Notes: generated by a model not told the origin, from the sequence alone. Shown: positions 42,848 through 54,973, numbered from the stretch's first letter. The stretch is DNA of 64,000 bases from Selaginella moellendorffii (GCF_000143415.4 NW_003314309.1:1305408-1369407), one strand, 5' to 3'. Made by a program: numbers and translations.

Positions 42848-43504
42848 ATGGCGGGCGGCGCCGCTGCTCCTTCGCCAGCGCAGCAGGGCCGCATTCTTTC
42901 CCTCGTCCAGGGATGCGCCAGGGATCAGTCTTTCGGAGGTATGGCAGGATTTCTTCTTTCCAGTGCTGGAAATCGAAGTCCATGCAGAGGGCCAGGTAGA
43001 ACAGCTCAAGAAGAAGAGCGCGGAGCTCATGTCGCAGCTGGAGCTCGCAAGATCGGAGCTGGAAACGAAGAAAGCGCGCAAGAAATCCGCGGAGGAGGAG
43101 CTCAAGTGCCTCGAGGTGGAGCTTAGCAGCGTGGAAGCCACGATCCAGTCGCGACAGGTGGAAAATATTGCCGATCGATCGAAATATCTCCTTTCTTTGG
43201 CAGGCAAGGCTGGAGAACAAGCAGCTGGAGATTGCCGATACGCGATCACTGCTGGAAGAACTCAAGGTAGGAAAATCTCTCATGAAACTCTCTTGATCTA
43301 ATCACCATCGCGATCGATCGATCCTTTCCAGCGCAAGCAGGTGCAAGACAGGTACACATTGCTCGTTCTCGCCAAAGTATTTGACACTGATTGTTTCGAT
43401 CCAGGGACCAATTCATTCAAGAATCGCTCGAGCTGAATGCCAGCATTCGCCAGCTCCAGGAGAGCTCGTCGCGAATCGTGTGTGAAGCTTGTGAACGCTG
43501 CTAG
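42812..43504 (+). CDS. Small coiled-coil protein, function unknown
   Basis: Five exons: 42812-42938, 42964-43157, 43204-43266, 43332-43351, 43405-43504. ATG 42812 is first; ATG 42848 (MAGGAAAPSPAQQ) has a better context and is in the same frame. The product is about 152-164 aa. After a short Ala/Pro start it is almost all coiled coil: EGQVEQLKKKSAELMSQLEL, then ETKKARKKSAEEELKCLEVE and LENKQLEIADTRSLLEELK. It ends SSSRIVCEACERC. The pattern suggests a structural or complex-forming protein, kinetochore-like for example, but I do not recognise a family. The first intron (42939-42963) is only 25 nt if the model is right. Confidence 0.7.
42939..42963 (+). other. Proposed 25-nt intron
   Basis: GTATGGCAGGATTTCTTCTT then TCCAG, phase 1. 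Removing it links QSFG to VLEIEVHAEG in the long coiled-coil frame. A frame change is needed here by coding content, and this is the only GT-AG option that achieves it locally. Confidence 0.55.
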
Positions 43505-43583
43505 CGTTACCGGGAATTGACATTGGCGACTTCTATAACATTTTGGGTATTCTGTTACCAGTTTTGTTTTAGGGTTCTTCGCG

Positions 43584-44360
43584 ATGGCTAGTGGAGCTGG
43601 AAGACGCGGGAACAAGGCGGATAAGGTCTTGGAGTACGAGGCCTTCGTGGACAAACGCCTCAAGCCGGACCTTGTCCGAGCTATTGCCGAGAGGTAAAAA
43701 CTTTCTTCTTCTCTTTCATTTTGGTGTTTCCATTGATTCTCTTCTCCTGAGCAGGGACAAGCTCATGGAGCAGCTTAAGACTTAGTAAGTATCTATCCTT
43801 TACTATTTCGCTATAAGATTGCTAACTCTTCTTTTTCTTTGTAGCTCGGATCTTGCCACTAACATCAAGATGCTAGAAGAGAACAAGCTTGCGAGGCTAA
43901 GAACCATGGTGAACTTGGGATCCGAGATTTACTGCCAGGCAGATGTGTAAGCTTTCAGGTACTTGCCTGGCAGCAGGCTCTAAATCCTTGAGTTTCTCTT
44001 TCAGGCCAGACACGTCGCGTATCTTTGTCGACATCGGCCTTGGCTTCCACGCGGAGCTCTCTTGGAAAGAAGCCTTGGACTTCATCACCACAAAGACAAC
44101 GATCCTTGACAGGTGAGCGTACCACCAATATTTTTTTTTATGTTTCTCTAGAGGACAGTTTTCAATAGGACTCATGAGCGCGATTCTAATGCCCAGGCAA
44201 ATCGACGAGGAGACGAAACGTGTCGCGAGAATCAAGTCTCAAATCAAGCTGGTATTTGTTTCCGCGATTTCTTCGATTTCTCCTCCAGTGACATGATTGA
44301 TCGATCTTGTTCCAGGTCTGCGAAGGCATTCGCGAGCTCTTGAATTTGGGGCCAGAGTGA
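43584..44360 (+). CDS. UXT: UXT-like prefoldin-family protein
   Basis: Six exons from ATG 43584 to TGA 44360 (introns begin 43694, 43784, 43947, 44114 and 44251 or near). The product is about 150 aa: MASGAGRRGNKADKVLEYEA, FVDKRLKPDLVRAIAERDKL, then a central VNLGSEIYCQADVPDTSRIF block and a GLGFHAELSWKEALDFI block, and a second coiled coil to LLNLGPE. The two helices flanking a beta block with VPDTSRI(F/Y)V and GxGFxxELxxxEAL match UXT, a prefoldin-alpha relative. UXT is a subunit of the URI/R2TP-linked co-chaperone complex and a transcription cofactor in animals. It sits 79 bp after the coiled-coil gene, same strand. Length agrees with the family. Confidence 0.88.
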
Positions 44361-44916
44361 TACTGTTCCATTCTACTCGAAACTTAAAACTTACTACTTG
44401 GAAGTTATACCTTGGAAGATTCTATTTGGGGCAATCGCCGCGCGGAGGTTTTGACACGTGCCCTTCTGTGGCAGACATTAACTCATTTTTACGACAGCGT
44501 GACAAAACGAATGACCATTAGTTAAAGTTAAGAAAAGGGGGAAAAAAGAGGAAGGTAAAGGAAAGAAAAGCGATGGTGCTTGCGATTGCGATTGTTGCTC
44601 GTCATGGCTAGGGTTTCTTGGTGCTTGTAAAGAGAAATAGGGTTGGGGATGCCAAAGTGACACGATGGCCCGTTCCTCGTGAGGGCGCGCCGCGCGATCG
44701 GCAGCTGGAATGGTAAGCGCGCTTGGAAATTCTAGTCCCCACTCACAAATGCTTGCAAAAAATCTCCCAGATCGCGCGCTCTTCTTCCGGGCCTGGAATT
44801 CGTCCTGATTTCGCGATCTTGCGCTCGCCCCGGCGCTAGATTTCGGGAAATTCGGGGGGAAGCCCCACATTCTCAGCGAATGTGTTCTTGATCGCGGCGA
44901 TCTCAATCCTTCCAAG
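44361..44916 (+). promoter_or_regulatory. 3' UTR of UXT and 5' leader of the RING gene
   Basis: No other gene. Purine-rich GGGGGAAAAAAGAGGAAGG and a GC-rich leader precede the RING start. No TATA box is clear. Confidence 0.4.
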
Positions 44917-46174
44917 ACGGGGGCTGCTTGCTGCGTGGCCGCCCGGCGGCCACGCAAGTCTCTCGAGGACGATGTGGTGGAGCAGCAGCGGCATTACAGG
45001 CAGAGAAATCCCTCCCAAGTCTCGGGTAGCTGGGGTAAGTCCCCGGTGGACGATTTCGAGGTCTCGGTCCATGGTGGTCCGCAGCTACGCAGGCTCTCTT
45101 TCTCTTCTGGGAGTAGAAGTGGAAGCCGGATAGCAAGCTCGCCTGTGAGCCACCAGCGGACCTTTTCTGGCAGCTTGTTCTCGCAGGGTGTGAGCCCCTC
45201 GGATAGCTTTCGAACTTCTCAATGGAATTTCATTGGAGGAGCGGCAGACTACATCTTTGCTCTACCAGGTACCTGGAAATGGGGTCCCATGATTTACTTT
45301 TTTTTCTGGTTTCTCGTTCTAATCCGTTCTTTGTTTGTCATAGATTCGGTTAGCCCTTCTGGTCTTTTGCATTCCAAGGAGGTATGCATAGAGTTCTCTT
45401 CTTTATGTTGGTATGCCATGATCTTAATTGTTGTTTCTATAGTCCTTTTCGGAACCCGCATCTTCTCATCGAGAGAGATTGAGATGGACGAGTGCCAGCA
45501 GCCCGTCGGATTTTTTCTCTCCCCAGGACTCCACGAACATTAGCATGGAGCAGCTCAAAGTTGCCGGTTTGCTCCGGCCCCCGGTTGAGCTACTGACTTG
45601 CGGCCTGTGCGCACGCTGGTTGTCTCAGGCGTCGCCGCTGAGCTCACTGCCCGTGGTTGGAGTTCTCTCCTGCGGCCACGTGTTCCATGCGGAGTGCCTC
45701 GAGCACTCGGTTCCACAGGGCCAAAAGCAAGATCCCCCATGCCCGCATTGTGTTTCGTCGGAAAGGTCCCTCAAGAGCGCCTCCAGCAAGAGTCTCACGC
45801 AGTCATCGTCGTCCAAAGGCATACTCAAGAGCTTCTCCCACGCCTCGACGTCCGCAAAGAACAAGCTCTCCAGAGTTGGCGTGATAACCGACGACGGTTC
45901 AGGGGCCGGAAAGGAGCCGCAACTGAGCAAGTTTCCGTCGTCAAGCGGCTCCTCCAAGTCTCAGCTGTCAACTTTCTTCGGTGACAAGACGACTCTCGGG
46001 AAATCCATCTCCAAGCGGGCGTTCCCATTTATCAGAAGGAAGGATTCGCTGCTGGGCGAATGCAGGTTCCGGAAGCCGGGCTCTCCCGCCCGAGTCTCGC
46101 CCGAGAAAGATTTCACGGTCGAAGAACACAGCCAGTCGAAAGAAGCTCGGTCGACTTCGTTCAGGAGCCCGTGA
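44917..46174 (+). CDS. RING-finger protein (putative E3 ubiquitin ligase), non-ATG start
   Basis: Three exons (44917-45270, about 45346-45381, 45443-46174; introns in phases 1 and 0). The frame has no ATG before the conserved N-terminus. The best start is ACG at 44917, giving (M)GAACCVAARRPRKS, with A at -3 and G at +4. I recall plant relatives beginning MGSxCCVAA, a likely N-myristoylation/palmitoylation signal. The RING is at about residues 160-225: C-x2-C (LLTCGLCARWL), CGHVFHAECLE, and CPHC, so all zinc ligands are present except that the spacing is that of an incomplete C3HC4. The C-terminal part is Ser-rich (KSASSKSLTQSSSSKGIL). Middle intron boundaries were chosen to keep the frame. 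Likely membrane-attached E3 ligase. Confidence 0.75.
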
Positions 46175-46424
46175 ACAGGTGCGCATGGTGGTGCTCTTTG
46201 GCAGCAGCTGTAAGATACTCATAGGACGCCAAATCAGTGTATGTGCCTTGATACCGGTCTGGCAGCTCTCGTCTGATTACTCCGTTTTCCTTCTCCATCA
46301 AATCATCGTCGTCGACGCAATGGTCTGTTCAATCAACAAAGCTTCTCTCTTTTTTCTTTCACTCTTTCTCTCGGCTCGGGTAACACTTTTACTTTATTGA
46401 GATGCTAACCTTGGTTTGAAGTCT

Positions 46425-47117
46425 TTACAGAGCTCGGCTCAAGAGAAGGCCTGCATAAGCGGCCATGAGAAGAACCGGAAAGGCCACCGTGAAAACTCTC
46501 CCCACCAGCTTGAGCCATCGGTTGAACCTCGGCAGCGGTGCTCCAAAGCACGACCAGAGAAAGACGATCCAGACGCCTACCGCTACGCCGGTGGTTGCTC
46601 CATCGCTGAGCTCCAAATGGTTCTTCAAAGCTCGGCACAGCACCCCGGTGGTCATGTACGAGAGGCTAAACCAGAGGCAGCGTAGCATCATCCTGGCAAC
46701 TCGGTGACGCTCCTTGTCATCCACTGGGCCCTCGAGCTTCACCAGCAGTGCGACGATCGACTTCTTGCTCTTCTTCGCCGCCGCTGCCGCCATCTTTCTC
46801 TCGGGTGGAAACGGAGGCTTGTTCTTGCCTCTCGACTCCGGGGACGAGCAGCTCCGGGCAGTGACCAAGTAGACGGCCATGAGCATTCCGGCGGTGGCAA
46901 TGACAGAGGCAGTGAGAAGACTGAATGCGAGAGGCTTGTCGCGGGTGTCACTGGAGCTGAGAGTTACCTGTAAGCAAGTGGAGGCAATGACGCTTAGGGG
47001 CGTCATGGCCACATTAGCGACCGCTGTGACGACGTCCTCGCGGTGTTCTTCGTGCTCCTCGTCTTCTCCGGCCATGGAAGACGCTGCTGGTGCTGGTGCT
47101 GGTGTTGGTACCTCCAT
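46425..47117 (-). CDS. Integral membrane protein, unknown family
   Basis: Single exon of 230 codons, ATG 47117. The N-terminus is Ala/Pro-rich then acidic (AGEDEEHEEHREDV). Four hydrophobic segments follow: roughly VAMTPLSVIAS, SVIATAGMLMAVYLV, an LWFSLSYMTTGVL helix and ends with VWIVFLWSCFGAP and FPVLLMAAYAGLLL. Between segments 2 and 3 lies a basic loop with an AAAAAKKSKKSIV stretch. No signal peptide, no catalytic motif. Convergent with the RING gene (251 bp between stops) and divergent from the P450 gene. I do not recognise the family. Confidence 0.75.
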   Translation of the reverse strand: MEVPTPAPAPAASSMAGEDEEHEEHREDVVTAVANVAMTPLSVIASTCLQVTLSSSDTRDKPLAFSLLTASVIATAGMLMAVYLVTARSCSSPESRGKNKPPFPPERKMAAAAAKKSKKSIVALLVKLEGPVDDKERHRVARMMLRCLWFSLSYMTTGVLCRALKNHLELSDGATTGVAVGVWIVFLWSCFGAPLPRFNRWLKLVGRVFTVAFPVLLMAAYAGLLLSRAL

Positions 47118-47486
47118 CGCTGGAAGTGACAACTAGTGCTCTCTGCGCTGCGAGCTTCTTTTTAGCGAGGCCGGCTTTACGTGGAGTGTATCGCAACACG
47201 CTGGTAAAAAAGCTGGCGAACTTATGTGTGTGCTGTTTTTGCAGCGGTGATTTCCACTGCTTGAGTATGTGTGTAGTGCACACAAGAATCGTTTGGGTTT
47301 TATTTTATCTAGCAGGGAATCGTACGGACTATTTTCTTGTTTTCGGTGCACCAACGAATCCACTGCATAGTCTTTGCGTTTCTTAAATGCTCACCTCTTT
47401 TCTAATAGTTGGGATACTCTTTCTTTCTTTGATTTGATTTTTTCCCTCTTTGCGTGTGATATCAGTATCGTCTTGAGTCTTGAGCG
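47118..47486. promoter_or_regulatory. Divergent promoter region, membrane protein / P450
   Basis: About 370 bp between the two ATGs. The P450 side is T-rich, TTTGATTTGATTTTTTCCCT near 47426-47450. No firm element. Confidence 0.4.
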
Positions 47487-49298
47487 ATGGCTATGGAGTG
47501 GTGGTCCGCGATCATAGCCGCTTTGGCCCTTGCAAAGTCGATAGCTCTCAACTTGGTGATTGCGAGGGTGGTGGGATTTGTGTTCAGTTTGTGCCGCCTT
47601 CATGTTTTTGTGAGGAGGAGATTGGCAAAGCAGGGAATTCTCGGCCCCAAGCCTTCATGGCTCGCGGGAAATGCAGTCGAGATGAAGAGATTGGTGGCCT
47701 CTGCGACGTCGGCTGATATGAAGAGCACCAGTAACGATATTTCTGCTCGGCTGCTACCTTTCCACCACAAACATGCACAGACTTACGGTACGGCAATCTT
47801 ATCACTACTTTCTTGGTTTTCATTCCGTGTTGCAGGGAAGAGATTTCTAGCCTGGTCTGTGGGATGGGAACCTTTCGTGAGCATCTCAGAGCCAGAGCTG
47901 ATTCACGAGATTTTAAATTCGACCGATTTCGAGAAAAGTGGAATTCAAAACAGGTTTATGATGCCTCTGTTTGGCAGAGGACTTGCCATGGCCACTGGAA
48001 AGGCTTGGGACCATCAAAGGCGGCTTCTCAATCCTGCTTTCTACGTCGAGAGAATCAAGGTGGTTTATGCTTCGACGATGGTTTCTTCAACTTTCACTGA
48101 CTGCTATACTGCGCAGGGGTTCCTTCCAACGATAAACTTTTGTGCGAGTGGCCTGGTGCAAGAGTGGAAAGGATTGATTCGCAGCAGCAGCTCGAACGTT
48201 GTGGAGGTCGACGTCCATTCCGTGCTCACGTTGGTCACAGCGGACATCATTGCTAGGACGTCTTTTGGGCACGAGTTTACCCACAAAGAAGAATACGTTC
48301 GCTTGGAAAGAGAGCTCGAGGTGTGCGTTTTGAATCAACCGGCGTTTTGCTTGATACCCGGCTACAGGTAACAAATACACGCTGTCACACGCTTTGCATT
48401 GACCATTTTCGTCTCTACAGATATCTTCCTACTAAACAGAACAGGAAGCTGTGGGAAATCACGCGAAAAATTCGAAGCTACCTCTATGAACTGATTGACG
48501 CTCGGCTTGCCACCGGCAAAGATCACTTTGGTGACGACATCTTGGGCTTGCTACTGGCTGCTACGTTCTCGTCCTCGCCATCCTCGACAAAGAAAGTACC
48601 TCCGATGAGCAAGGACGTCCTGATCGACGACTGCAAAACGTTGTTCTTCGCTGGATACGAGTCATCTGCTGATCTCGTTACTTGGTCGATGATGCTCCTG
48701 GCTCTAAACCCGGAGTGGCAGGCGAGAGCCCGCAGTGAAGTCCTGCAGGTTCTTGACGGATGCGAGGTCCTCACTTCCGAAATGCTTCCAAAGCTCAAAC
48801 TCGTAAGAAGAAGATTTCCTTTATCTTCCAGCTTTTTCTCTCCTAACGGTGATGGTTTTCAAACAGATTGGCAACATTCTCTCGGAAACTCTACGCTTGT
48901 ATCCAGCCGCCGTGGCTATCCGACGTAAAGCTGTCAAGGATGTGGTGTTCACCAAGGGAAAGCTCGTCATCCCCAAAGGAGTTTGTGCGGAAGTCCCCAT
49001 CTTGCGCGTCCATCACGATCCAGAACTCTGGGGAGACGATGTGCTCGACTTTAATCCGGACAGGTTCTCGAAGAGTGAGGCAGTGGCAGCTGGGAGCTAT
49101 TTGCCATTTGGCTGGGGGCCGAGGATTTGCATTGGGCGAAACTTTGTTCTTGCGGAAGCCAAGGTGGTGTTGTCTACGCTGCTCGACAACTTTGAGTGGG
49201 AGATTTCACCTAACTATCGCCATTCTCCTCGAGCTGGAGTGACGCTCTATCCCCAGCATGGCATGCAATTACTACTGCGGCAACTTCCTCAGAACTGA
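47487..49298 (+). CDS. Cytochrome P450, CYP72-clan-like
   Basis: Five exons: 47487-47787, 47836-48059, 48117-48367, 48421-48802, 48867-49298; about 530 aa, normal length. A hydrophobic N-terminal anchor (WSAIIAALALAKSIALNLVI) is followed by the proline region (GPKPSWLAGN). I-helix FAGYESSADLVTW has Ser where most P450s have the oxygen-activating Thr. K-helix ExxR is SETLRLYP, PERF-type is FNPDRF, and the heme loop is PFGWGPRICIGRNF with its Cys. The AGxE/PLPRxW-like C-helix (WDHQRRLLNPAF) fits the CYP72 clan, which oxidises hormones such as brassinosteroids, cytokinins or gibberellins, or specialised terpenoids. An ER-membrane monooxygenase is expected; the substrate cannot be told. The gene is complete. 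Confidence 0.9.
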
Positions 49299-50046
49299 TT
49301 TGCTGGTCCGATCCAAAGAAAAACTAACAACACTTCAATGATTTATGATTGTTTTGACAGATTGTATGTATGGGTGGTGGTGCATGTCATAATAGTTCAT
49401 AAAACACGCAGTCACATAAAATCAAGAGCATCAAAGAATTAGAACACCAAATCAGAGCATTCTAATTTAAGAATTCAACAAAGTAGCGTAATACGAGTAT
49501 TGGATTTTTACAGATATGAAAAGATGTGATCCACAAGAACTATCTATGATCTTTTACTTTATGCTACACTGGTTGTGTTTTATTTCTAAATATAAAGCAA
49601 TCATGAATTGCAAGCGTCCATCAACCTTGTCAGGTGATCAATCAACCTTTTTCCAAGAAAGCGGATGAAACTTACATCAGCTTTGTCAAGCAGTGGACAT
49701 TCGATCCTTGTTACAGACCATTTGTCTCCATCAACCGGTCAATCGCGTGAACAAATGCATTGCAATCGAACTTGGCACCACTATTCTTTCTCCCTCATCG
49801 CTGCCAAAAATCAACATAGCCACCACATATTTTGCTAGGATTCCTCCAATGGAAAACTTGCGATATTGCCGTAAGAAAATAGCTCCCGCATAAAATCCTT
49901 GTAAAAACCTGTTCTCGATGCTCCCCTGGCCATAGCGCAATTCCTCAAAGCTTGGGCGTCCAAATCCCATTGCAAACCCGGCTTGAAACGCACAAAGGTT
50001 AGATGGATATAACATAAGCATGCAAGAAACTTCTATACCTTCATGC
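49299..50046. other. AT-rich spacer between convergent P450 and MSH6
   Basis: Contains a stretch (49731-49985 minus) open in one frame, just past the MSH6 stop with an intron-like GTATAG...TTTCAAG before it. It could be an alternative MSH6 3' end. No known motif. Confidence 0.4.
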
Positions 50047-53000
50047 TTATATAAGTTTTGCCTTCTCCCAAGCCGTGCGAAGTTGTTCCGCACTGTCAAC
50101 AGAGGCATCGAGGATGGTTTTGATGACGTCCGCTTCGTGACAGTGAGATTCCACTTCTTTCTCGAGTTTGGCAGACTGTAGTGCGGCTCTGCGCAACACG
50201 CTCTCTGGCATTCCTGCATGGAAAGAGCGACTAACATGTGCATGAGACGGGAACTTTGGCTTGCCTGCTATTCGTGCGACGTTGACGCCATAACTCTTCG
50301 GGCAAGAGCCAGAAGTGAGTTTGTAGAGGAATGTTACTGCTTCCAGCTCGTTATTTCCACCTCCAACCTTGCATGCCATATGGCACAAAGACACCTGTCC
50401 ACAGCCAACAATGAGGCCAGCAAAAGACGCGGAAAGCTTACGGAAGGGTCATTCGCAAAATCGCTTGCAAGTTTGTGGTAGTGAGAAGAAAACATTCCCC
50501 GACATTGGACGTTGTGTGCTAGATAATGGAGCACGGCGTGCCTGGAAACAAAAGAAAAGGAAGAAGAAGCAACGGAGATAGGCTTTTAAGAAACACAAAT
50601 GAAATAAAACATACGCTATAGCTTGGCCGTCTGAGGTTGCTGTTCCACGTCCAAGCTCGTCCAGAGCCACAAACGAGTTTTGAGTTGCACAGCGCTGGAA
50701 CAGACGGTGTTAGAGATGGACGCTCAAACACAGTCGAGGAGTTACCAGCATAACAGCGGTTTCCAGTAGTTCAATCAAGAATGTGCTTTGACCTGTCATG
50801 ATTTGATCCTTGGCTCCCATACGAACGAATAATCTATCCGTAAGGGAAAGCTCGAGCGACTCAGCTGGAACCTCTGAACCAATCTGGAAGCGTCAAAAAC
50901 CTTTTAGTTTTGTCCAAAGTATCATAGATGACTTTACCTGTGCGAGTATCATTCCCAGACATACTTGACGAAGCAAAGTCGACTTGCCACCCATATTGGG
51001 CCCTGTCAAAAGCATAACCTCTGGATTGCTTCCGCCACCGAGAACAACATCGTTCGGAACAAAAGGAGTGCTTGCAGCAGTACTAACAGCCACTATAGGA
51101 TGTCGTAAGGCTTTGGCTCTAAAAACCGGCTTTGCAAGTTGACTTGCTGGGACAAACGTTGGCAAGCACGTCATTCCATCCATGTGCAACCGGGCAGACG
51201 ATATGCTCATAAGAGCATCCAATTCTGGAAAGAGAAAGCTTGTTTATCAAGCGAGTGTTGCTTGCATACCAGAACTTGCATACCAGAAACAGCTCGAATA
51301 GCAGAGAGCCAGTGATCGTGATCGTCACAAAAGCGCTTAGTAAGAGTTTGGAGTATGCCTCTCAGAGCAGCTTCCTTCTCGTTTTCACAAAGGCTAAGCT
51401 CTTGCAACAGCTCTTTCACCCTTGGTGTCCAGTATCGACAGAAACCCTGCACGTTAGCTCTGCTAGTCACTTTCAATGAGAACGCCGCTGTTTACCTTTC
51501 TAGACGAGCGAAGTTCGTAATCTGAAGGCACTTTAGTATGCAGCTCTTCGGGTATCTCAAGCAGGTAAGTATCCTTCCCAACAGTCACGTAAGAAATCTG
51601 CTACAGAGCAACAGTCAATATGAGTACAATGGAGAAACAAGCTACCTCTGGATTTTTGAAAAACTTTTGCTGGCTCTTCAGGTAGCTCTCGAGTTTTTCT
51701 CTGGGATCAGATGCCGATAAGTTGCTATGATCACCACCGGTTACTCGACCATTTGCTTCTGACTCCGACCAGTCAAAGGAATCCTCAAAATACTGCAGAA
51801 GAGGCTTCAAATCAGGAAATCCTTTCCCTAAGAAGAGTATACAATTTTCAGTAACGTTTGGCTATATAGGAAAAAGGCTTACCAAAGGTCAATAAAGACC
51901 GCAGGCGAGCTGATTTGAGCTGCGGCAGACAATTGCCGAAACAAGATACAGCTTTGACAAGTTTCTGAAAGCCCCGAAGTGCCGCAACGAGTTCCTTGAT
52001 CTGCTTCTTTGCAGCATCTTCATACAGCACAACCTTCTGCGAATGCCTCCCATTTTCCCCACTAAAAACGCATTGCAGTAAATCAGAAGTGCATCGAATA
52101 AGAGTCTTCAAACCTGTTTGCACTGAGTCGAGCTAGAAGTCTTTCAAGGTCCGGAATACCAGAGAGCTCCCGTCGAAATTCTGAAACTGCATTTTCCGCC
52201 ACACCCTGCAACAAGCTCGATCAACTCGGAGTGAGTACCAACAGACTAACCTGCATATCTACGACGGCATTTTGCCGTTGCACAATGGATTCAATATTGC
52301 AAAGAGGCCTGACAATCCACTGCTTCAATAGACGTCTTCCGAATGGTGTTATGCAGTGGTCGAGTAAACACAAAAGAGTCCTGTAATGACCAGCTTAATG
52401 AGTTACCGCATCGAAACCATACTCACCCTGCCACTCCACAATTGGAAGAGTTTTCCAATATTTCCAAGTTATCCAAAGCAGCACTGTCAAGTACCATGTG
52501 AGCTTCTGCGGCTTCAGGAATAGCGGCTGAATGTTCGAATGACAGGTCCGATCCTGGAAGCAACTCGAACCTCCCAAGCTGGAGGAGCTGACCATCAAGA
52601 AGCGATTGCCTCAAGTAACAAATGCAGCCCCCAAAAGCAGATAAAACTGGTTCTGACGAAACACCAAGCTCGAGAATTTTTTGAAGAACGGTAGGCATCA
52701 CGTCTGAAGCTCCATAACTGGTGCGAATCTCTTTGGTTGTCTGTTCAGCGTCCCAGAACTCTTTTGAAGGTACAAGTTGACTGATCAATGGTTTTCTTGT
52801 TTGTTCGCGTAAGGCCTTTTGAGTAGCGTCCGTCAGCAAGCCAAGCGGCAAGACTAGTTCGACAGGCCTCAGTTCTGTCAATATAGATCTGAGTTTCGTC
52901 CTTGCGGAGTCATCCTCGACCTGGCGTTATGCATCAATAAGTTATAAGCCACACAGTAGACAATCACGGACCTGACCGAGCATAAATAAAGCCCTGGAGG

Positions 53001-54973
53001 CATCTACCACGCAAAGTCCGACCAAAGAACCTCCATAATTGTCCGCCTTCTCTGTTACTGCAGCAAGGAAGGAGGGCTCCGCATTGTCACTAATCATACC
53101 AGAGTCCACCATGGTTCCCTTAGTTATGATCGCACATATTTCACGTCTTACAACCTGTAAACTTTTGCTTGTATGTATCAAGAACACAGATCGTTATACC
53201 TTGTCTTTGCTGCCCGTTTTTCTCTTGCGTTCTTCAAGCTGTTCTGGTGTCTCCGTTTGCTCCACCACCAACACTCGATGCCCCTAAAATCAAAATCATA
53301 AGCATTTCCACTGGGGTGCGAAGTTTCTACCTTTCGAACTAGCTTCTCTACATTCTCAAAATAATTCTTTTCCGGGAAGCCACAATGCGGCTGCTCACCC
53401 TGAACAAGAAGAAAGGTTAACACTTTATAAATAAAAACTGGAGAGAGCGTAGTGAACCTTCATGTACTGCAGATCAAGGTCTTGAGCTCCAACATGTGCA
53501 TCCATCTCAAACATTTCGTAGAACTTCCCCATCTGCAGCATGCAGCACAGCTAAACACTAGCAGGCATAAGCATCGCATCATCACCTTAAAAAGAAGAAC
53601 TTTATCCATGTGTTTGGCCTTGAATTCCCACCATTGCCTCTATTTCGTAAAACAAAAAATAATGACCATCACAAAAGATCAAGGCAGTACCTGGCCTCCT
53701 GTGAGCCCTTTCACAAACTCGGCCGGCAAAAAAAGTGTTCGAGAATCAAAATTTGGCCAGTCATGGCGCCTTCCTGAAGAATCCTTGCGGTTCCTTTTAC
53801 AATTCACATTTTGATCAGCCAGGACGCAGTAACCCAATCTTACTTGCCAAGAAAGCTGAATTTTCTTGAGATTCGACCGCCAAAACGTTCAAGTGCTTCA
53901 CCACTCAGCAGTAGTGAGCGATCGGCCTCTGCACGCCAATGTATATCAATCTAGAAAACACTAGGACAAGCTTACCACAACACTCATCCGCTCTCGTTGT
54001 GGCAGGTTCTATCTGCCGAACAGTTTCCTCTTTGAACCGTGTAATTTTTTCGAGTTCTTCAGCTCGCTGTCTGCAGAAAAGATGCTCAAAATCTGAGTCA
54101 GGAAAAGGCTAGTACCTGGTATCTTCTTTCGGAATTTCTCCGATCGTCGCTTCGTCCTCCATCGTTCGTTTTTCTTTGACATCGGCACCTTTCACTTCAC
54201 AGCCACTATCATCGTCTGAAGAAGCCACCACGTACTTCTTTCTCAGCCTTTTCCTCGGAGCTCCCAAACCATCCGACGTTTTGACTGCTGCACCTGCTGA
54301 AGAAACAGAAGAACTTCTTCGAGTTTTTCCACAATGACTGTTCTCCAAATCCATCTTCTCAAGGAACTCCTCGTCGTCACCATCTTCCAAAACGACCTTC
54401 TGCTGTCCAGACACGCGATTGTATTTGAGCGATAATTTCCCGCACCAAAATACCTTCAGTCTTTTGAGTGATTTACTAGACTCCGCTGGAGGACTTCCAC
54501 ATACATTGTCATCCGCCGGCCTCTTTAGCGGAGACTCTTTGCTTTTCTCATCATCTCTTTCCTCATTTGGTGCTGTTACCGCTTGAAATGAAGAAAATGT
54601 TAGTAGAGAAGTCATAGAAAGCATCTTATCTCACCAGTTCTATCGTTTTTTCCAGTATCTTCTTCTTGTCGATCATGAGTTTTCGGTGACAAAGCTTTTC
54701 CAGCATACACACAAAACTACAAATGTTAGCATTGGGAAGATCGAGAAGAACTGGCAATCTAATCTACGATCCAAGATCCCTCCATTCCTCCCAAACTATC
54801 AAAATACCTGGATTACTAGCAGCGATAGTCGCATCATTGATCACCAAAACCTTCTTTGCCGCTGGCGATGGAGCAGCGGGAGAAAAGAAAGACGCAATGC
54901 TGCGCTGCTGCTTGGCCGCGGCGCCGCCTCCTCCACCGCTACCGCCGCCGCTGCTCCTTCGATGCGGCGCCAT
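50047..54973 (-). CDS. MSH6: DNA mismatch repair protein MSH6
   Basis: Many short-intron exons from ATG 54973 to TAA 50047. The N-terminus carries a PCNA-interacting box ([12 protein letters not shown]) at residues 20-33. A Tudor-like piece follows (KRLKVFW ... [11 protein letters not shown], near 54350-54480), then the MutS mismatch domain with the Phe-x-Glu wedge ([17 protein letters not shown]), the connector and clamp, and the ATPase with Walker [10 protein letters not shown], Walker [10 protein letters not shown] and a conserved SHYHKL histidine switch. [18 protein letters not shown] identifies MSH6 rather than MSH7. With MSH2 it forms MutS-alpha, which recognises base mismatches and small loops. 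Plant MSH6 uses its Tudor domain to bind H3K4me1; the domain here is short or has an unresolved intron. The KATNIP stop lies 85 bp upstream, so the promoter overlaps its 3' end. Confidence 0.93.

Noticed and set aside
49731-50243. Separate gene downstream of MSH6 (minus)
   Set aside because: The open frame overlaps the last MSH6 exon in another register and shows no motif; probably 3' UTR or alternative end.
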